Position numbers and translations under genes: made by a program. A stretch of DNA of 39,954 nucleotides. It comes from Sulfurimonas sp. (GTDB taxonomy: Bacteria > Campylobacterota > Campylobacteria > Campylobacterales > Sulfurimonadaceae). Positions within the stretch are counted from its first letter, which is position 1. Every line of letters starts with the position of its first letter. The stretch is from the NCBI GenBank assembly GCA_027056465.1, contig JALUKS010000033.1, positions 1 to 39,954 on the forward strand, given 5' to 3'. The notes under the pieces are model-generated. The model saw nothing but the letters and a program-made list of their open reading frames with translations, searched no databases and was not told the origin of the DNA. Positions 1-8,484 of this stretch are shown here, one piece after another.

Positions 1-808
1 CATTCGTAATAAACTGCAAAATATCAAAAGGGTTATAAATATCATCTTTTAAGAAGTTATAACCATTATAAAAGTTTTTAAGTCTCTCTAAATCAACACC
101 ATCAAGGTAAGGTAAAAACTGAGTTTCAATATCTTCTTGAGTATAACCACAAATATTTCCAAACTTAGGGTTTAAGCTTATATCTGTAAGCATATTTAAA
201 CCACTAAAGATTGATGCTCTACTAAATTTACTCACGCCTGTGAGAAAAGCAAACTTAATATATCTATCGTTATCTTTAAGTTGAGAATATAATCTTTTTA
301 GAATCTCTCTACACTCTTTGGCTACTTCCATTTGGTCTAGGTTATCAAGGATTGGTTTATCGTATTCATCTATAAGAATTACTACTTTTTTATTATGTTT
401 TTTATAAGCTATCTGAATGAGTTCAGAAAAGCACATCGCATAATCATCATTGCGTTTACACTCAATATTGAGTGATTGGGATATATCATCTATATTCTTA
501 TATATGTTCGTTATAAGTTCTTTAGTACTTCTATTACCAGAAAAGCTTAGTTTCAATACTGGATATTTATCTTCCCAGTCCCATTTATCATAGATATACA
601 AATCTTCAAAATACTCTTTTTTACCCTCAAAGATATTATGTAGAGTATCAATAAAAAGAGACTTTCCAAATCTTCGTGGACGGGAGAGGAAGAAGTACCT
701 TCCAGCACTATTTATGAGACTAAGAGCATCTTGTGTTTTATCAATATAAAAAAGATTATCTTCTCTTATATCTGAAAATGTTTGTATTCCTACTGGGAGT
801 TTTTGCAT
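1..808 (-). CDS. AAA-ATPase-like protein (DUF1703-type family), 3' end cut by window edge
   Basis: The reading frame is open from ATG at 808 to the left edge, giving the first 269 residues. A ribosome site, AAAGGA, lies about 7 bases upstream. The N-terminus (MQKLPVGIQTFSDIR, then FYIDKT) and the Walker A-like RPRRFGKS near residue 45 are hallmarks of the AAA-ATPase-like family that usually carries a C-terminal PD-(D/E)XK nuclease. A Walker B-like VVILIDEYDKP and a sensor-like FLTGVSKFS follow. The nuclease half would lie outside the window. The biological role of this family is not established; it is common and often multicopy in Campylobacterota and Bacteroidota. A diverged relative is at 33945-35627. 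I checked the frame codon by codon and found no break. Confidence 0.85.
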   Translation of the reverse strand, partial: MQKLPVGIQTFSDIREDNLFYIDKTQDALSLINSAGRYFFLSRPRRFGKSLFIDTLHNIFEGKKEYFEDLYIYDKWDWEDKYPVLKLSFSGNRSTKELITNIYKNIDDISQSLNIECKRNDDYAMCFSELIQIAYKKHNKKVVILIDEYDKPILDNLDQMEVAKECREILKRLYSQLKDNDRYIKFAFLTGVSKFSRASIFSGLNMLTDISLNPKFGNICGYTQEDIETQFLPYLDGVDLERLKNFYNGYNFLKDDIYNPFDILQFITN

Positions 809-849
809 TCTTAAATCCTTTCAAGTTGAATAATTTATTAAGTGTATTT

Positions 850-879
850 TAGCTAAAAGAAGAGAATGTGAGTCTCTTC
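850..879 (-). terminator. Probable intrinsic terminator of the DUF2628-like gene
   Basis: On the minus strand, just after the stop at 892, a 7 bp perfect stem (GAAGAGA/TCTCTTC, 859-865 with 873-879) encloses a 7-base loop and runs into TTTT. The stem is A/T-rich, so efficiency is uncertain. Confidence 0.5.
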
Positions 880-891
880 ATAGTAAATTTA

Positions 892-1368
892 CTACATCAT
901 AATTGCTGAGACTATCATCACTACTTTAAGAGTTATAAGAAGCATAAAGCCTGCATAGAGCCATACAACCCATTGATTATATCCACCCACTTCTTGCATA
1001 GTCTCAATACGAGTCTCTTCATCCTCAATGTTTGCTTCTATCTCGAGGAGTTTACTTTTAAAACCTTTATAAACGAAGTATGTACTATAGCCACCAGAGA
1101 GGAGCATAAGAATGATACTCATAAAAGGAATTATACCAATACTTATGGAGAGGAAGAAGAGAACAACTGCAGGTATGTACTGTTTACGGTAGAGTAAAAA
1201 CATAAATCCAAGACCAAAAGCCCACCAAGACCAGTTCCATTTCATATTGTCAATACCGTTAACATCGAATTTTGAAAAGGCAAGTTGGTACCAAAGAGTT
1301 TCCTTGTCTTTGGCAATATAAGCTTCTATCATCTTGTTGTAGTAATTATTATCTCTTGGTGTTTGCAT
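892..1368 (-). CDS. DUF2628-like small membrane protein
   Basis: A protein of 158 residues with a hydrophilic N-terminus, then WNWSWWAFGLGFMFLLYRK, two or three closely spaced hydrophobic segments, a charged stretch (about 105-125) and a final C-terminal membrane helix. The aromatic WNW...F..G..FLLYRK pattern followed by hydrophobic helices is typical of DUF2628 proteins, which are inner-membrane proteins of unknown function. I place the start at ATG 1368, which has GGAG 6 bases upstream; the in-frame TTG at 1371 would add only one residue. It is divergent from rppH and ends at a likely terminator hairpin. The family call rests on pattern recognition only. Confidence 0.7.
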   Translation of the reverse strand: MQTPRDNNYYNKMIEAYIAKDKETLWYQLAFSKFDVNGIDNMKWNWSWWAFGLGFMFLLYRKQYIPAVVLFFLSISIGIIPFMSIILMLLSGGYSTYFVYKGFKSKLLEIEANIEDEETRIETMQEVGGYNQWVVWLYAGFMLLITLKVVMIVSAIMM

Positions 1369-1440
1369 CAAATCTCCACATCATTTAAGTAAACAATTGT
1401 AGCCAAAAATCCTAAATTATCTTCTTTTAATTACAAATTC

Positions 1441-1448
1441 TGTATAAT
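1441..1448 (+). promoter_or_regulatory. Extended -10 promoter element for rppH-lysC-hobA-holB-folP
   Basis: TGTATAAT lies 27 bases upstream of the rppH start. No strong -35 is visible, which is usual for Campylobacterota sigma-70 promoters that rely on the -10 element and A/T-rich upstream DNA. It probably drives the compact operon that follows. Confidence 0.55.
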
Positions 1449-1475
1449 CGTAATAATTATTATAGAGGTACTTAT

Positions 1476-1946
1476 ATGAGCATACAACCCCAATATCGTC
1501 CAAATGTGGCGATGATTATTGTTTCACACCGTTATCCAGAGAAAAAAGAGATTTTTATTGCAGAACGCAATGATCTTTTAGGCATTTGGCAGTTTCCTCA
1601 AGGGGGAATTGATAATGGTGAAGAGGTTAAAGAGGCACTTTTTCGAGAGATGGAAGAGGAGATAGGGACGAATGATGCAGAGATTATTGCAGAGTATCCA
1701 GCGTGGATCTCTTATGATTTTCCTACTAAAATAGCTGAGAAGATGAAGCCTTACAAAGGGCAAACGCAACGCTACTTTCTTCTGAAATTTGGAGAAAATG
1801 CAGAGATAAATCTTGCAACAGAACATCCTGAATTTTCAGATCATAAGTTTGTAAGTGTAGAAGATCTACTTGACTTAACGGCACACTTTAAAAAGCCTGT
1901 TTATGAGAAGGTCGTAAATTATTTTAAAGATGAAGGGTTGTTGTAG
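1476..1946 (+). CDS. rppH: RNA pyrophosphohydrolase (Nudix)
   Basis: A 156-residue Nudix hydrolase. The Nudix box GX5EX7REXXEEXG is complete (GGIDNGEEVKEALFREMEEE, then IGT, about residues 43-65). The N-terminal YRPNVAMIIV and the FPQGGID context match RppH/NudH, which removes pyrophosphate from 5'-triphosphate mRNA ends or cleaves dinucleoside polyphosphates; in epsilonproteobacteria the same protein is often named nudA/nudH. The ATG has GAGG 7 bases upstream. Its TAG stop directly abuts the ATG of lysC, an adjacency common in this phylum. Expression is probably from the extended -10 at 1441. Confidence 0.92.
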   Translation: MSIQPQYRPNVAMIIVSHRYPEKKEIFIAERNDLLGIWQFPQGGIDNGEEVKEALFREMEEEIGTNDAEIIAEYPAWISYDFPTKIAEKMKPYKGQTQRYFLLKFGENAEINLATEHPEFSDHKFVSVEDLLDLTAHFKKPVYEKVVNYFKDEGLL

Positions 1947-3158
1947 ATGTTAATAGTACAAAAGTTCGGTGGTACAAGTGTTGGCGATTTAGAGCGCATT
2001 CAAAATGTAGCAAATCGTGTGAGTGCTAGTGTCAAAGAGGGCAACGATGTCGTTGTTGTCGTCTCTGCGATGAGTGGTGAGACAAATAAGCTCGTAGGGT
2101 ATGCAGAGCATTTCTCAAAAAATCCTGCTGCACCTGAGATGGATATGCTTCTGAGTTCTGGTGAGCGAGTAACGGCTTCACTCCTCTCTATAGCACTACA
2201 AGAGATGGGGCATAAGGCAACTGCGATGAGTGGGCGTAAAGCTGGAATAGTGACAGATATTCACCATACGAAGGCACACATAGAGCATATAGACCCATCA
2301 GCGATGCAAGAGGCTATCAAAGAGGGGAAGATTATCGTTGTTGCAGGTTTTCAAGGGGTTAATCAAGCAGGAGATGTTACGACTTTAGGTCGTGGTGGGA
2401 GTGATCTCTCAGCAGTCGCTATCGCTGGATCACTCGGAGCTGACCTTTGTGAGATATATACAGATGTAAGTGGTATCTACACAACTGACCCACGCATTGA
2501 GCCTAAGGCGAAGAAGCTTGATAAAATCTCCTATGAAGAGATGTTAGAACTCGCTTCACTCGGTGCAAAAGTCCTACAAAATCGTTCAGTAGAGATGGCA
2601 AAAAAACTGGGTGTAAATTTAGTCACAAGAACAAGTTTCTCAAACGAAGAGGGAACATTAATAACAGAAGAGGAAAACATTATGGAAGCACCATTAGTAA
2701 GTGGAATAGCATTAGATAGAGACCAAGCACGTATCTCACTTATGGGAGTCAAAGATCGCCCCGGTATAGCGTCTGACATTTTTAATAAGTTGGCGACTGC
2801 TGAGGTAAATGTAGATATGATTATCCAAAATAAGGCACATGATGGGGCAACAAATATTGACTTTACTGTTCCTGTTGGCGATTTAACTGATGCGAAAAAA
2901 GTTGTAGATAGTTTTGTAAAAGATGGAGAGATTAAAGATGACTCTTACAATGAAGATATTTGTAAAGTCTCTGTCGTTGGTGTCGGTATGCGAAGTCACA
3001 CTGGCGTTGCGGCTCGTGCATTTGCTACGATGGCAGACAACAATATCAACATAAATATGATTTCGACTTCAGAGATAAAAGTCTCTATGATGATAGATGA
3101 GAAGTATGCAGAACTTGCTGTTCGTGGTCTTCATGAGACTTACGAGCTAGATAAGTAG
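1947..3158 (+). CDS. lysC: Aspartokinase
   Basis: A 403-residue monofunctional aspartokinase, catalysing the first step of lysine, diaminopimelate, threonine and methionine synthesis. The kinase domain opens with KFGGTSVG (residues 6-13) and has SSGERVTASLL and TLGRGGSDLSAVA (about 146-158) for aspartate and ATP binding. Two C-terminal ACT domains start near residue 260 (ISLMGVKDRPGIASDIF and VSVVGVGMRSHTGVAARAF) and normally bind an allosteric amino acid. Length and architecture match the family. The start abuts the rppH stop with no gap, so translational coupling is likely; hobA follows 4 bases downstream. Confidence 0.97.
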   Translation: MLIVQKFGGTSVGDLERIQNVANRVSASVKEGNDVVVVVSAMSGETNKLVGYAEHFSKNPAAPEMDMLLSSGERVTASLLSIALQEMGHKATAMSGRKAGIVTDIHHTKAHIEHIDPSAMQEAIKEGKIIVVAGFQGVNQAGDVTTLGRGGSDLSAVAIAGSLGADLCEIYTDVSGIYTTDPRIEPKAKKLDKISYEEMLELASLGAKVLQNRSVEMAKKLGVNLVTRTSFSNEEGTLITEEENIMEAPLVSGIALDRDQARISLMGVKDRPGIASDIFNKLATAEVNVDMIIQNKAHDGATNIDFTVPVGDLTDAKKVVDSFVKDGEIKDDSYNEDICKVSVVGVGMRSHTGVAARAFATMADNNININMISTSEIKVSMMIDEKYAELAVRGLHETYELDK

Positions 3159-3162
3159 TCGT

Positions 3163-3726
3163 ATGTCTAGCACTTTTTCACCTGATTTTGCTCAGTGGAG
3201 TTTGGATGCTATCCGTGAAGAGGGTAGTAGTCTCTCATGGCTTGAAGAACAGCGTTTTGAGTGGTCGAAGACTACTGCTTATGCACTTGAACAGGTACTT
3301 GAGGGAAAGAGTATTATTCTTATTACCGATGAGAAACGCAACTGGTTGGAACAGTATATACTCTCCTCTTTGAACTCTGAGTCGCCAAATCGTCCTCTTA
3401 TTCCTATCGTGAGTATTGATGCACTTTTTGTGCATTATGGTTCTATTAGTGGTGGGGAGATGATTGATGTTGTTGATGATATGATTTCACTTTCGCATAA
3501 AGATGATTACTTCTTTTGGTACATTGGCAAAGGCGATGACAAACGCAGTGACATAGCCAAAAGAAAAGACAATAGCTACTTCTGGATGTTTGATGAGGAT
3601 TTCAATGATGCCTTTACACTTAAATCTTATGATAAACATTTAGATATAAAACTTCTACAACTCTATAAACTCTTTGATGCTTCATTAAACGCAACAATGT
3701 TTGGAGAGGTTGATGCAAGCTCATAG
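3163..3726 (+). CDS. hobA: DnaA initiator-associating protein HobA
   Basis: A protein of 187 residues beginning MSSTFSPDFAQWSLDAIREEG and containing WLEEQRFEWSKTTAYALEQVL and VLEGKSIILITDEKRNWLEQ. These are recognisable HobA features. HobA is the Campylobacterota structural counterpart of DiaA: it tetramerises, binds DnaA domain I and promotes assembly of the initiation complex at oriC. It has a sugar-isomerase-like Rossmann fold without enzymatic activity. Its place after lysC and overlapping holB matches the conserved arrangement in the phylum. The 3' end overlaps the start of holB by 14 bases and carries the holB ribosome site. Confidence 0.92.
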   Translation: MSSTFSPDFAQWSLDAIREEGSSLSWLEEQRFEWSKTTAYALEQVLEGKSIILITDEKRNWLEQYILSSLNSESPNRPLIPIVSIDALFVHYGSISGGEMIDVVDDMISLSHKDDYFFWYIGKGDDKRSDIAKRKDNSYFWMFDEDFNDAFTLKSYDKHLDIKLLQLYKLFDASLNATMFGEVDASS

Positions 3727-4336
3727 CGAGGTAAAAGGGCATATTGTTATCTCTGATGATATTGAAGGCGAGGTGGCAAGGCTTGAAGAGGAGTTAGCTC
3801 CCTCTCGTGTTGTGAAGTTTATCGTGACTGATGAGAGTTTTAAGATAGAGCATGCTAAAGCAGTTCTTGCTGAGTCTTACATTAGTGAGTCGCAAACAAA
3901 GTATATCATCTTAGGGGCAAGTGACCTGACCGATGTCGCACAAAACTCTCTTCTTAAACTCTTAGAAGAGCCTCCAAAAAACATAGAATTTATCATCATA
4001 AGTCCTACAAAATCAAACCTTCTCCCTACAGTTCGCTCGCGTTTGCCTATACTAAAAGTGAGTTCTTCTCATCAAAAAGTGGCTATTGAACTTAATCTTG
4101 CACGACTCGATTATAAAGAAGTTTTTGCCTTTTTAAAAGAGCATGCTCGTGTGAAAAAAGAGGATGCAAAAGATCTTGTTCAAGCACTCTTCTTTAGAGC
4201 GACTGTTACGGATATGCTTATTCTTACACCTCTGCAACTAGAAAATTTCGATAAAGCATATAGACTTTTAACACTCAACTCAAGACCTCAAAGTGTCTTA
4301 GCTATGATACTTATGAGTTTCGCAAGAGAGAGATGA
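3713..4336 (+). CDS. holB: DNA polymerase III delta' subunit (short form)
   Basis: About 207 residues, shorter than the E. coli delta' subunit (334) but usual for Campylobacterota. It contains AQNSLLKLLEEPPKNIEFIIIS and a TVRSRLP sequence, both diagnostic of clamp-loader delta' proteins, which help open the beta clamp. The N-terminal P-loop region is reduced. I choose ATG 3713, which has GGAGAGG just upstream inside hobA; an in-frame TTG at 3701 would add four residues. The gene overlaps both hobA and folP, so the four are probably co-translated. Confidence 0.88.
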   Translation: MQAHSEVKGHIVISDDIEGEVARLEEELAPSRVVKFIVTDESFKIEHAKAVLAESYISESQTKYIILGASDLTDVAQNSLLKLLEEPPKNIEFIIISPTKSNLLPTVRSRLPILKVSSSHQKVAIELNLARLDYKEVFAFLKEHARVKKEDAKDLVQALFFRATVTDMLILTPLQLENFDKAYRLLTLNSRPQSVLAMILMSFARER

Positions 4337-5478
4337 TGATAGTCGAGAAATTAAACGCAGAGATGGATGTTAAGCACTTTTTAGAGCGACTTGGTGTCGA
4401 TGGTGGTGGTCTTTCTATCTTAGCATCTAAAGCAAAAACTCATCTCATAAGTATAAAAAATCTTCATGTCGGTGGGGCAAATATACTCAAACAAGATGCT
4501 CTCTCTGTGGGGGCTGACCTAGCTGTACCTCGTGGAACTGTTTTAGCAAAAACACCACAAGTGGACTGCCTCCTCATAGCAACAACAGCCCAACTTCAAA
4601 AGCTTGCTCGTAAAGAACTTGCTCAACCCTTTGGACTCAAAGAGTTGGCCTCTAAACTCAAAACTATAGTGAATGTTAAAAAGCCAAAAACTGTAGAAGT
4701 TATGGGTATTATAAACGCGAATGATGATAGTTTTTTTTCAGGGAGTAGATTTATAGCCGAAGATGCTATAGTAAAAATAGAGAAGATGATAGAAGAGGGT
4801 GCTACTATTATCGATATAGGTGGCGTTTCTTCGGCTCCTAATGCTAAGAGTATAAGTGAAGATGAAGAGCTTTTACGAGTCAAGCCCATAGCCGATATGA
4901 TACAAAAGAAAAAAATTTATGAGAGAGTGGCATTCAGTATAGACTCCTATATGCCAAAAGTTATTGAGTATGCTTTAAACGCAGGGTTTACAATAGTAAA
5001 TGATATTACAGGACTAAAAAGTGATGAGGTTTGTCGTATCTGTGCTAAATACAGTGCAAAAGTCGTTATAATGCATATGCAGGGAAATCCTCAAACGATG
5101 CAGGATAATCCACATTATGAAAATATTTTAGAGGATATATCAAGCTTTTTTCAAGAGCAAATAGTTAAGGCTGAGAGTTTTGGTATAAAAGATATTGTTT
5201 TAGATGTAGGTATCGGATTTGGTAAGAGATTAGAAGATAACCTTATTCTTATCAAGCATTTAGAACATTTCTTGACTCTCGGGTATCCTCTCTTGGTAGG
5301 TGCATCAAGAAAATCGATGATAGCAAAGATAGACAATTCTAAAGTTGAAGAGAGGCTAGCTGGAACATTGGCTATCCATTTAGAGGCTATAAGAAATGGT
5401 GCTTCGATTTTGAGAGTACATGATGTTTTTGAGCATACACAAGCAGTTAAAGTTCAAGAAAGATTAGAAAACATATAA
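4333..5478 (+). CDS. folP: Dihydropteroate synthase (long Campylobacterota form)
   Basis: A 381-residue DHPS that condenses p-aminobenzoate with dihydropterin pyrophosphate in folate synthesis. An N-terminal extension of about 115 residues precedes the TIM barrel, as in Campylobacter and Helicobacter. The barrel opens with MGIINANDDSFFSGSRF, a variant of the usual MGI(L/V)NVTPDSFSDGG loop, and continues with IDIGGVSSAP, FSIDSY, IVNDITG, VVIMHMQGNPQTMQ, DVGIGFGKR and LVGASRKSMI. The last carries the Ser-Arg-Lys pterin-pyrophosphate and sulfonamide site residues. It overlaps the holB stop by 4 bases. DHPS is the target of sulfonamides. Confidence 0.95.
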   Translation: MMIVEKLNAEMDVKHFLERLGVDGGGLSILASKAKTHLISIKNLHVGGANILKQDALSVGADLAVPRGTVLAKTPQVDCLLIATTAQLQKLARKELAQPFGLKELASKLKTIVNVKKPKTVEVMGIINANDDSFFSGSRFIAEDAIVKIEKMIEEGATIIDIGGVSSAPNAKSISEDEELLRVKPIADMIQKKKIYERVAFSIDSYMPKVIEYALNAGFTIVNDITGLKSDEVCRICAKYSAKVVIMHMQGNPQTMQDNPHYENILEDISSFFQEQIVKAESFGIKDIVLDVGIGFGKRLEDNLILIKHLEHFLTLGYPLLVGASRKSMIAKIDNSKVEERLAGTLAIHLEAIRNGASILRVHDVFEHTQAVKVQERLENI

Positions 5479-5500
5479 AAATCTCCTAAAGGAATTAGAT

Positions 5501-6841
5501 ATGAAATTTCCACTTATTAGTGATATAGCAAGTACAAGTGTTGTATCTGTAGATATTAATGCGACAGTTGCTCAGGCAATAGATGAAATGATTAATAATA
5601 ATCATAGAAATATTGTGGTGAAAGATCATAATGTTTTTTATATATTTACAGTTTTAGATGTCTTAAATATTCAAACATCAGATATACCCTTAGAAACAAA
5701 GCTTGCAGAAATTGATTTACATAAAATTTCTATTATTGATAGGGATAAGAATGTTTTGGATGCACTTGAATACTTGAATGATCCCTTGGAGTATATATGT
5801 GTGGTAAATAAGGATAAGAGCCTCTATGGTCTCATCACACATACTGATATAACAAGTAATATCGACCCAGATACATTGATGGATAACTTCTATTTAGAAG
5901 ATTTTTTAAAATTAGGTAGACGAGTGAAGTGGGTAGGAAAAGATGATATAACGCTGAAACTTCTTGATGCTATGCTACATGGCTCTTTTGATAATGTCAT
6001 AATAGTAGAAAATCGTAAGCCTATAGGTATTTTAACTACAAAAGATGTGATGAAACTCATCAAAAATAAAAGTAATCTCTCCTTAAGTGTTTCTCATTAT
6101 ATGTCATATCCTGTTGACACTATTTCTAAAAGTGCAACTATAAAAGAGGCTCTCGCTTTTGTAAAAGAGAAAAACTATAAACGAGTTGTTGTCGTTGAAG
6201 AGGATGGAACTCTCTCTGGAATTATTGGACAAAAAGAGCTTATCTCTTTAACCTATTCGAGATGGGCTGTGCTTATGAAAGAGTATCAAAGTGAACTCAG
6301 TGAGATTAACAATATGTTAGAGAGTAAAAATAGAGAGTATGAGCTTATAGCTTCTACCGACTCTCTCACTGGTCTTTATAATCGCCATAAGTTCTCAGAA
6401 CTTTATCTCTCCTCATATACTTCTATGATTCAAAGAGAGAATGCAATGTCTCTTATAATGGTAGATATAGACTTCTTTAAGAAGGTGAATGATACCTATG
6501 GACATAATGTTGGAGATAAGGTGCTTGTTCAAGTCTCCCATTCGCTTTTAAGAACATTAAGAAATATTGATATTGTATGTCGCTGGGGAGGAGAAGAGTT
6601 TGTTATGCTTCTTCCAACAGCTTCCCTGCAAAATGCTGAAATTTTAGCTGAAAAATTAAGGGCTGGAATTCATAGTTTGGATATAGATATTGTGGGTTCT
6701 GTTACTGTAAGCCTTGGCGTTTGTGAAGTAAGAGAGGGTGAGAGTATGGAAGATGCGATAGGAAGAGCAGACCAAGCTCTCTACCTTGCAAAAAAATCAG
6801 GTAGAGATTGTGTGAAGACAGAGTTGGATTTACAAAGTTAA
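5501..6841 (+). CDS. Diguanylate cyclase with four CBS-like domains
   Basis: A 446-residue cytoplasmic protein. Residues 1 to about 250 hold four CBS-like repeats, for example SVDINATVAQAIDEMINNN, NVLDALEYLNDPLEYICVV and TIKEALAFVKEKNYKRVVVVEEDG. Two Bateman modules of this kind usually sense adenine nucleotides or other ligands. A helical linker leads to a GGDEF domain from about residue 285 (TDSLTGLYNRHKF). The active site is RWGGEEF (361-367), a functional GGEEF form, and an I-site RNID lies at 354-357, exactly five residues before it. Catalysis of c-di-GMP synthesis with product inhibition is therefore likely. It follows folP by 22 bases with AAAGGA as ribosome site and overlaps the convergent PiT gene by 4 bases. 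The ligand is unknown. Confidence 0.92.
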   Translation: MKFPLISDIASTSVVSVDINATVAQAIDEMINNNHRNIVVKDHNVFYIFTVLDVLNIQTSDIPLETKLAEIDLHKISIIDRDKNVLDALEYLNDPLEYICVVNKDKSLYGLITHTDITSNIDPDTLMDNFYLEDFLKLGRRVKWVGKDDITLKLLDAMLHGSFDNVIIVENRKPIGILTTKDVMKLIKNKSNLSLSVSHYMSYPVDTISKSATIKEALAFVKEKNYKRVVVVEEDGTLSGIIGQKELISLTYSRWAVLMKEYQSELSEINNMLESKNREYELIASTDSLTGLYNRHKFSELYLSSYTSMIQRENAMSLIMVDIDFFKKVNDTYGHNVGDKVLVQVSHSLLRTLRNIDIVCRWGGEEFVMLLPTASLQNAEILAEKLRAGIHSLDIDIVGSVTVSLGVCEVREGESMEDAIGRADQALYLAKKSGRDCVKTELDLQS

Positions 6842-8484
6842 ATCATAATCCCACGAATCATATAAAATAGGACAGCAGATAAAATAGCAGCAGCTGGAAC
6901 AGTGATAAGCCATGCAGCAATGATTTTTTTAACAGCATCGCGTTTTACATACTCTACTTTTTTTGCTTCTTTGATATGCTTTTTAGTAGTTTTTATAATC
7001 TTTTTTTCCTCTGCAACAAGCTTGTAAAGTTCTACTATTCTCTCATACTCTTCCTTACTCTTTTGCTCTTTATTTTCTAATGTTGCAAGTTCAGATTTGT
7101 ATGCAGAGCGGATGTTTTTTTCATCTTTGATGATGTCTTTATCCTCTTTTATGAGATCTGTAGCATCATTTTTATACATATACTCTCTTAAAAAGCCAAC
7201 ACCAAAAACACCACCGATAGCAATGTGGGTTGAAGATACAGGAAGTCCTAACTGTGAAGCGATAATAACAGTGATTGATGCAGCCATAGCAATAGAAAAA
7301 GCACGAATCTGATCTAGCTCAGTGATCTCACTTCCCACAGTTCTAATAAGTTTTGGACCATAAAGTCCAAGACCAAGAGCAATACCTAAGGCACCAACTC
7401 CCATAACCCATAGTGGAATACTTGCCTTAGAAGAGATACCACCATTGACTACTGCATCATTGATAGCTGCGAGTGGTCCGATGGCGTTTGCTACATCATT
7501 TGCACCATGAGCAAAAGAGAGTAGGGCAGCTGCAAAGATAAGAGGGATAGTAAAGAGTAAGTTGACAGACTCTTTTGAGTTTTCTATCTTTTTTGTACTA
7601 GAAGCAAGTTTAGCTTTCACTATCAAGTAGATTGTAACGGCAACTACACCACCCATGATAAGAGCGGTTAAAAATGTTGGCTTTTTACTCATCTCTATAC
7701 TTACAAGTGGAAGAAGGTTGAGTATATCTACAACTTGTGGCCAGATCTTTTTCAGCCCTTTGAGTGTCAGGTATGTGATAAATGCCCAAGACATAATGGC
7801 TACAAATACTGGAACCCAAGTCTGTGCAGCTTTTACTTTATCTTCTTTGTGGAGTATAGATTTTTTAATAGAGTATAAAAATGCTGCAGCGATAAGCCCA
7901 CCAAGAACAGGTGATATTACCCATGAAGCAGCAATTTTTCCCATAGTTGTCCATGATACGATGCTAAAACCAGCGGCTGCGACACCTGCACCCATAACCC
8001 CACCGACTATAGAGTGTGTTGTAGATACTGGCGCTTTCATCATTGTTGCAAAGTTTAGCCAGAGAGCTGCTGCTAAGAGTGCTGCCATCATCGCCCAGAT
8101 AAATGGATCAGCATTGCCACCAAACGCAGAGATATCTATGATCCCTTTTTTGATGGTTTTGACAACTTCTCCACCAGCAATAAGGGCACCACTTGCTTCA
8201 AATATTGCCGCTATAACAATGGCCATAGTCATTGTCATAGCTTTAGAACCAACTGCTGGACCTACATTATTCGCAACATCATTGGCTCCGATATTCATAG
8301 CCATGTAAGCACCTATAAGTGCTGCTACTGCTAGGAACATATTGTTGGGAATACCACCATTATTTAAAAAGCTAAAGGTTAAAACAGCTATCATAAAGAA
8401 GAGAGCTAAACCTAAACGGGTAAAGTCGGTACTGCTTTTTTTAATCGCCTCTTCTTCTAGCTTTTTCATAGTCTGCATTTGCAT
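6838..8484 (-). CDS. pit: PiT-family inorganic phosphate transporter
   Basis: A 548-residue polytopic inner-membrane protein. Both PiT signatures are present: GANDVANNVGPAVGSKAMT near residue 67 and AHGANDVANAIGPLAAI near residue 328, each followed by a P.S[ST]TH motif (APVSTTHSIVGG and LPVSSTHIAIGG). The family carries phosphate coupled to cations, usually as metal-phosphate with protons or with sodium. An unusual charged, coiled-coil-like insertion of about 80 residues (roughly 435-515) sits before the last membrane segment. The ATG at 8484 follows the cyclophilin stop directly, with GAAGG inside that gene as ribosome site, so msrB, the cyclophilin and the transporter look like one operon. 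Confidence 0.93.
   Translation of the reverse strand: MQMQTMKKLEEEAIKKSSTDFTRLGLALFFMIAVLTFSFLNNGGIPNNMFLAVAALIGAYMAMNIGANDVANNVGPAVGSKAMTMTMAIVIAAIFEASGALIAGGEVVKTIKKGIIDISAFGGNADPFIWAMMAALLAAALWLNFATMMKAPVSTTHSIVGGVMGAGVAAAGFSIVSWTTMGKIAASWVISPVLGGLIAAAFLYSIKKSILHKEDKVKAAQTWVPVFVAIMSWAFITYLTLKGLKKIWPQVVDILNLLPLVSIEMSKKPTFLTALIMGGVVAVTIYLIVKAKLASSTKKIENSKESVNLLFTIPLIFAAALLSFAHGANDVANAIGPLAAINDAVVNGGISSKASIPLWVMGVGALGIALGLGLYGPKLIRTVGSEITELDQIRAFSIAMAASITVIIASQLGLPVSSTHIAIGGVFGVGFLREYMYKNDATDLIKEDKDIIKDEKNIRSAYKSELATLENKEQKSKEEYERIVELYKLVAEEKKIIKTTKKHIKEAKKVEYVKRDAVKKIIAAWLITVPAAAILSAVLFYMIRGIMI

Noticed and set aside
1..808. A frameshift in the first gene
   Set aside because: Reading each codon from the ATG at 808 to the edge gave one unbroken frame with the family motifs in order.
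7655..8308. A 217-codon open frame antisense to the phosphate transporter
   Set aside because: It lies wholly inside the strongly supported PiT gene, has no ribosome site, and its composition (Ala/Ile/Thr-rich) is what the complement of a membrane protein gives.
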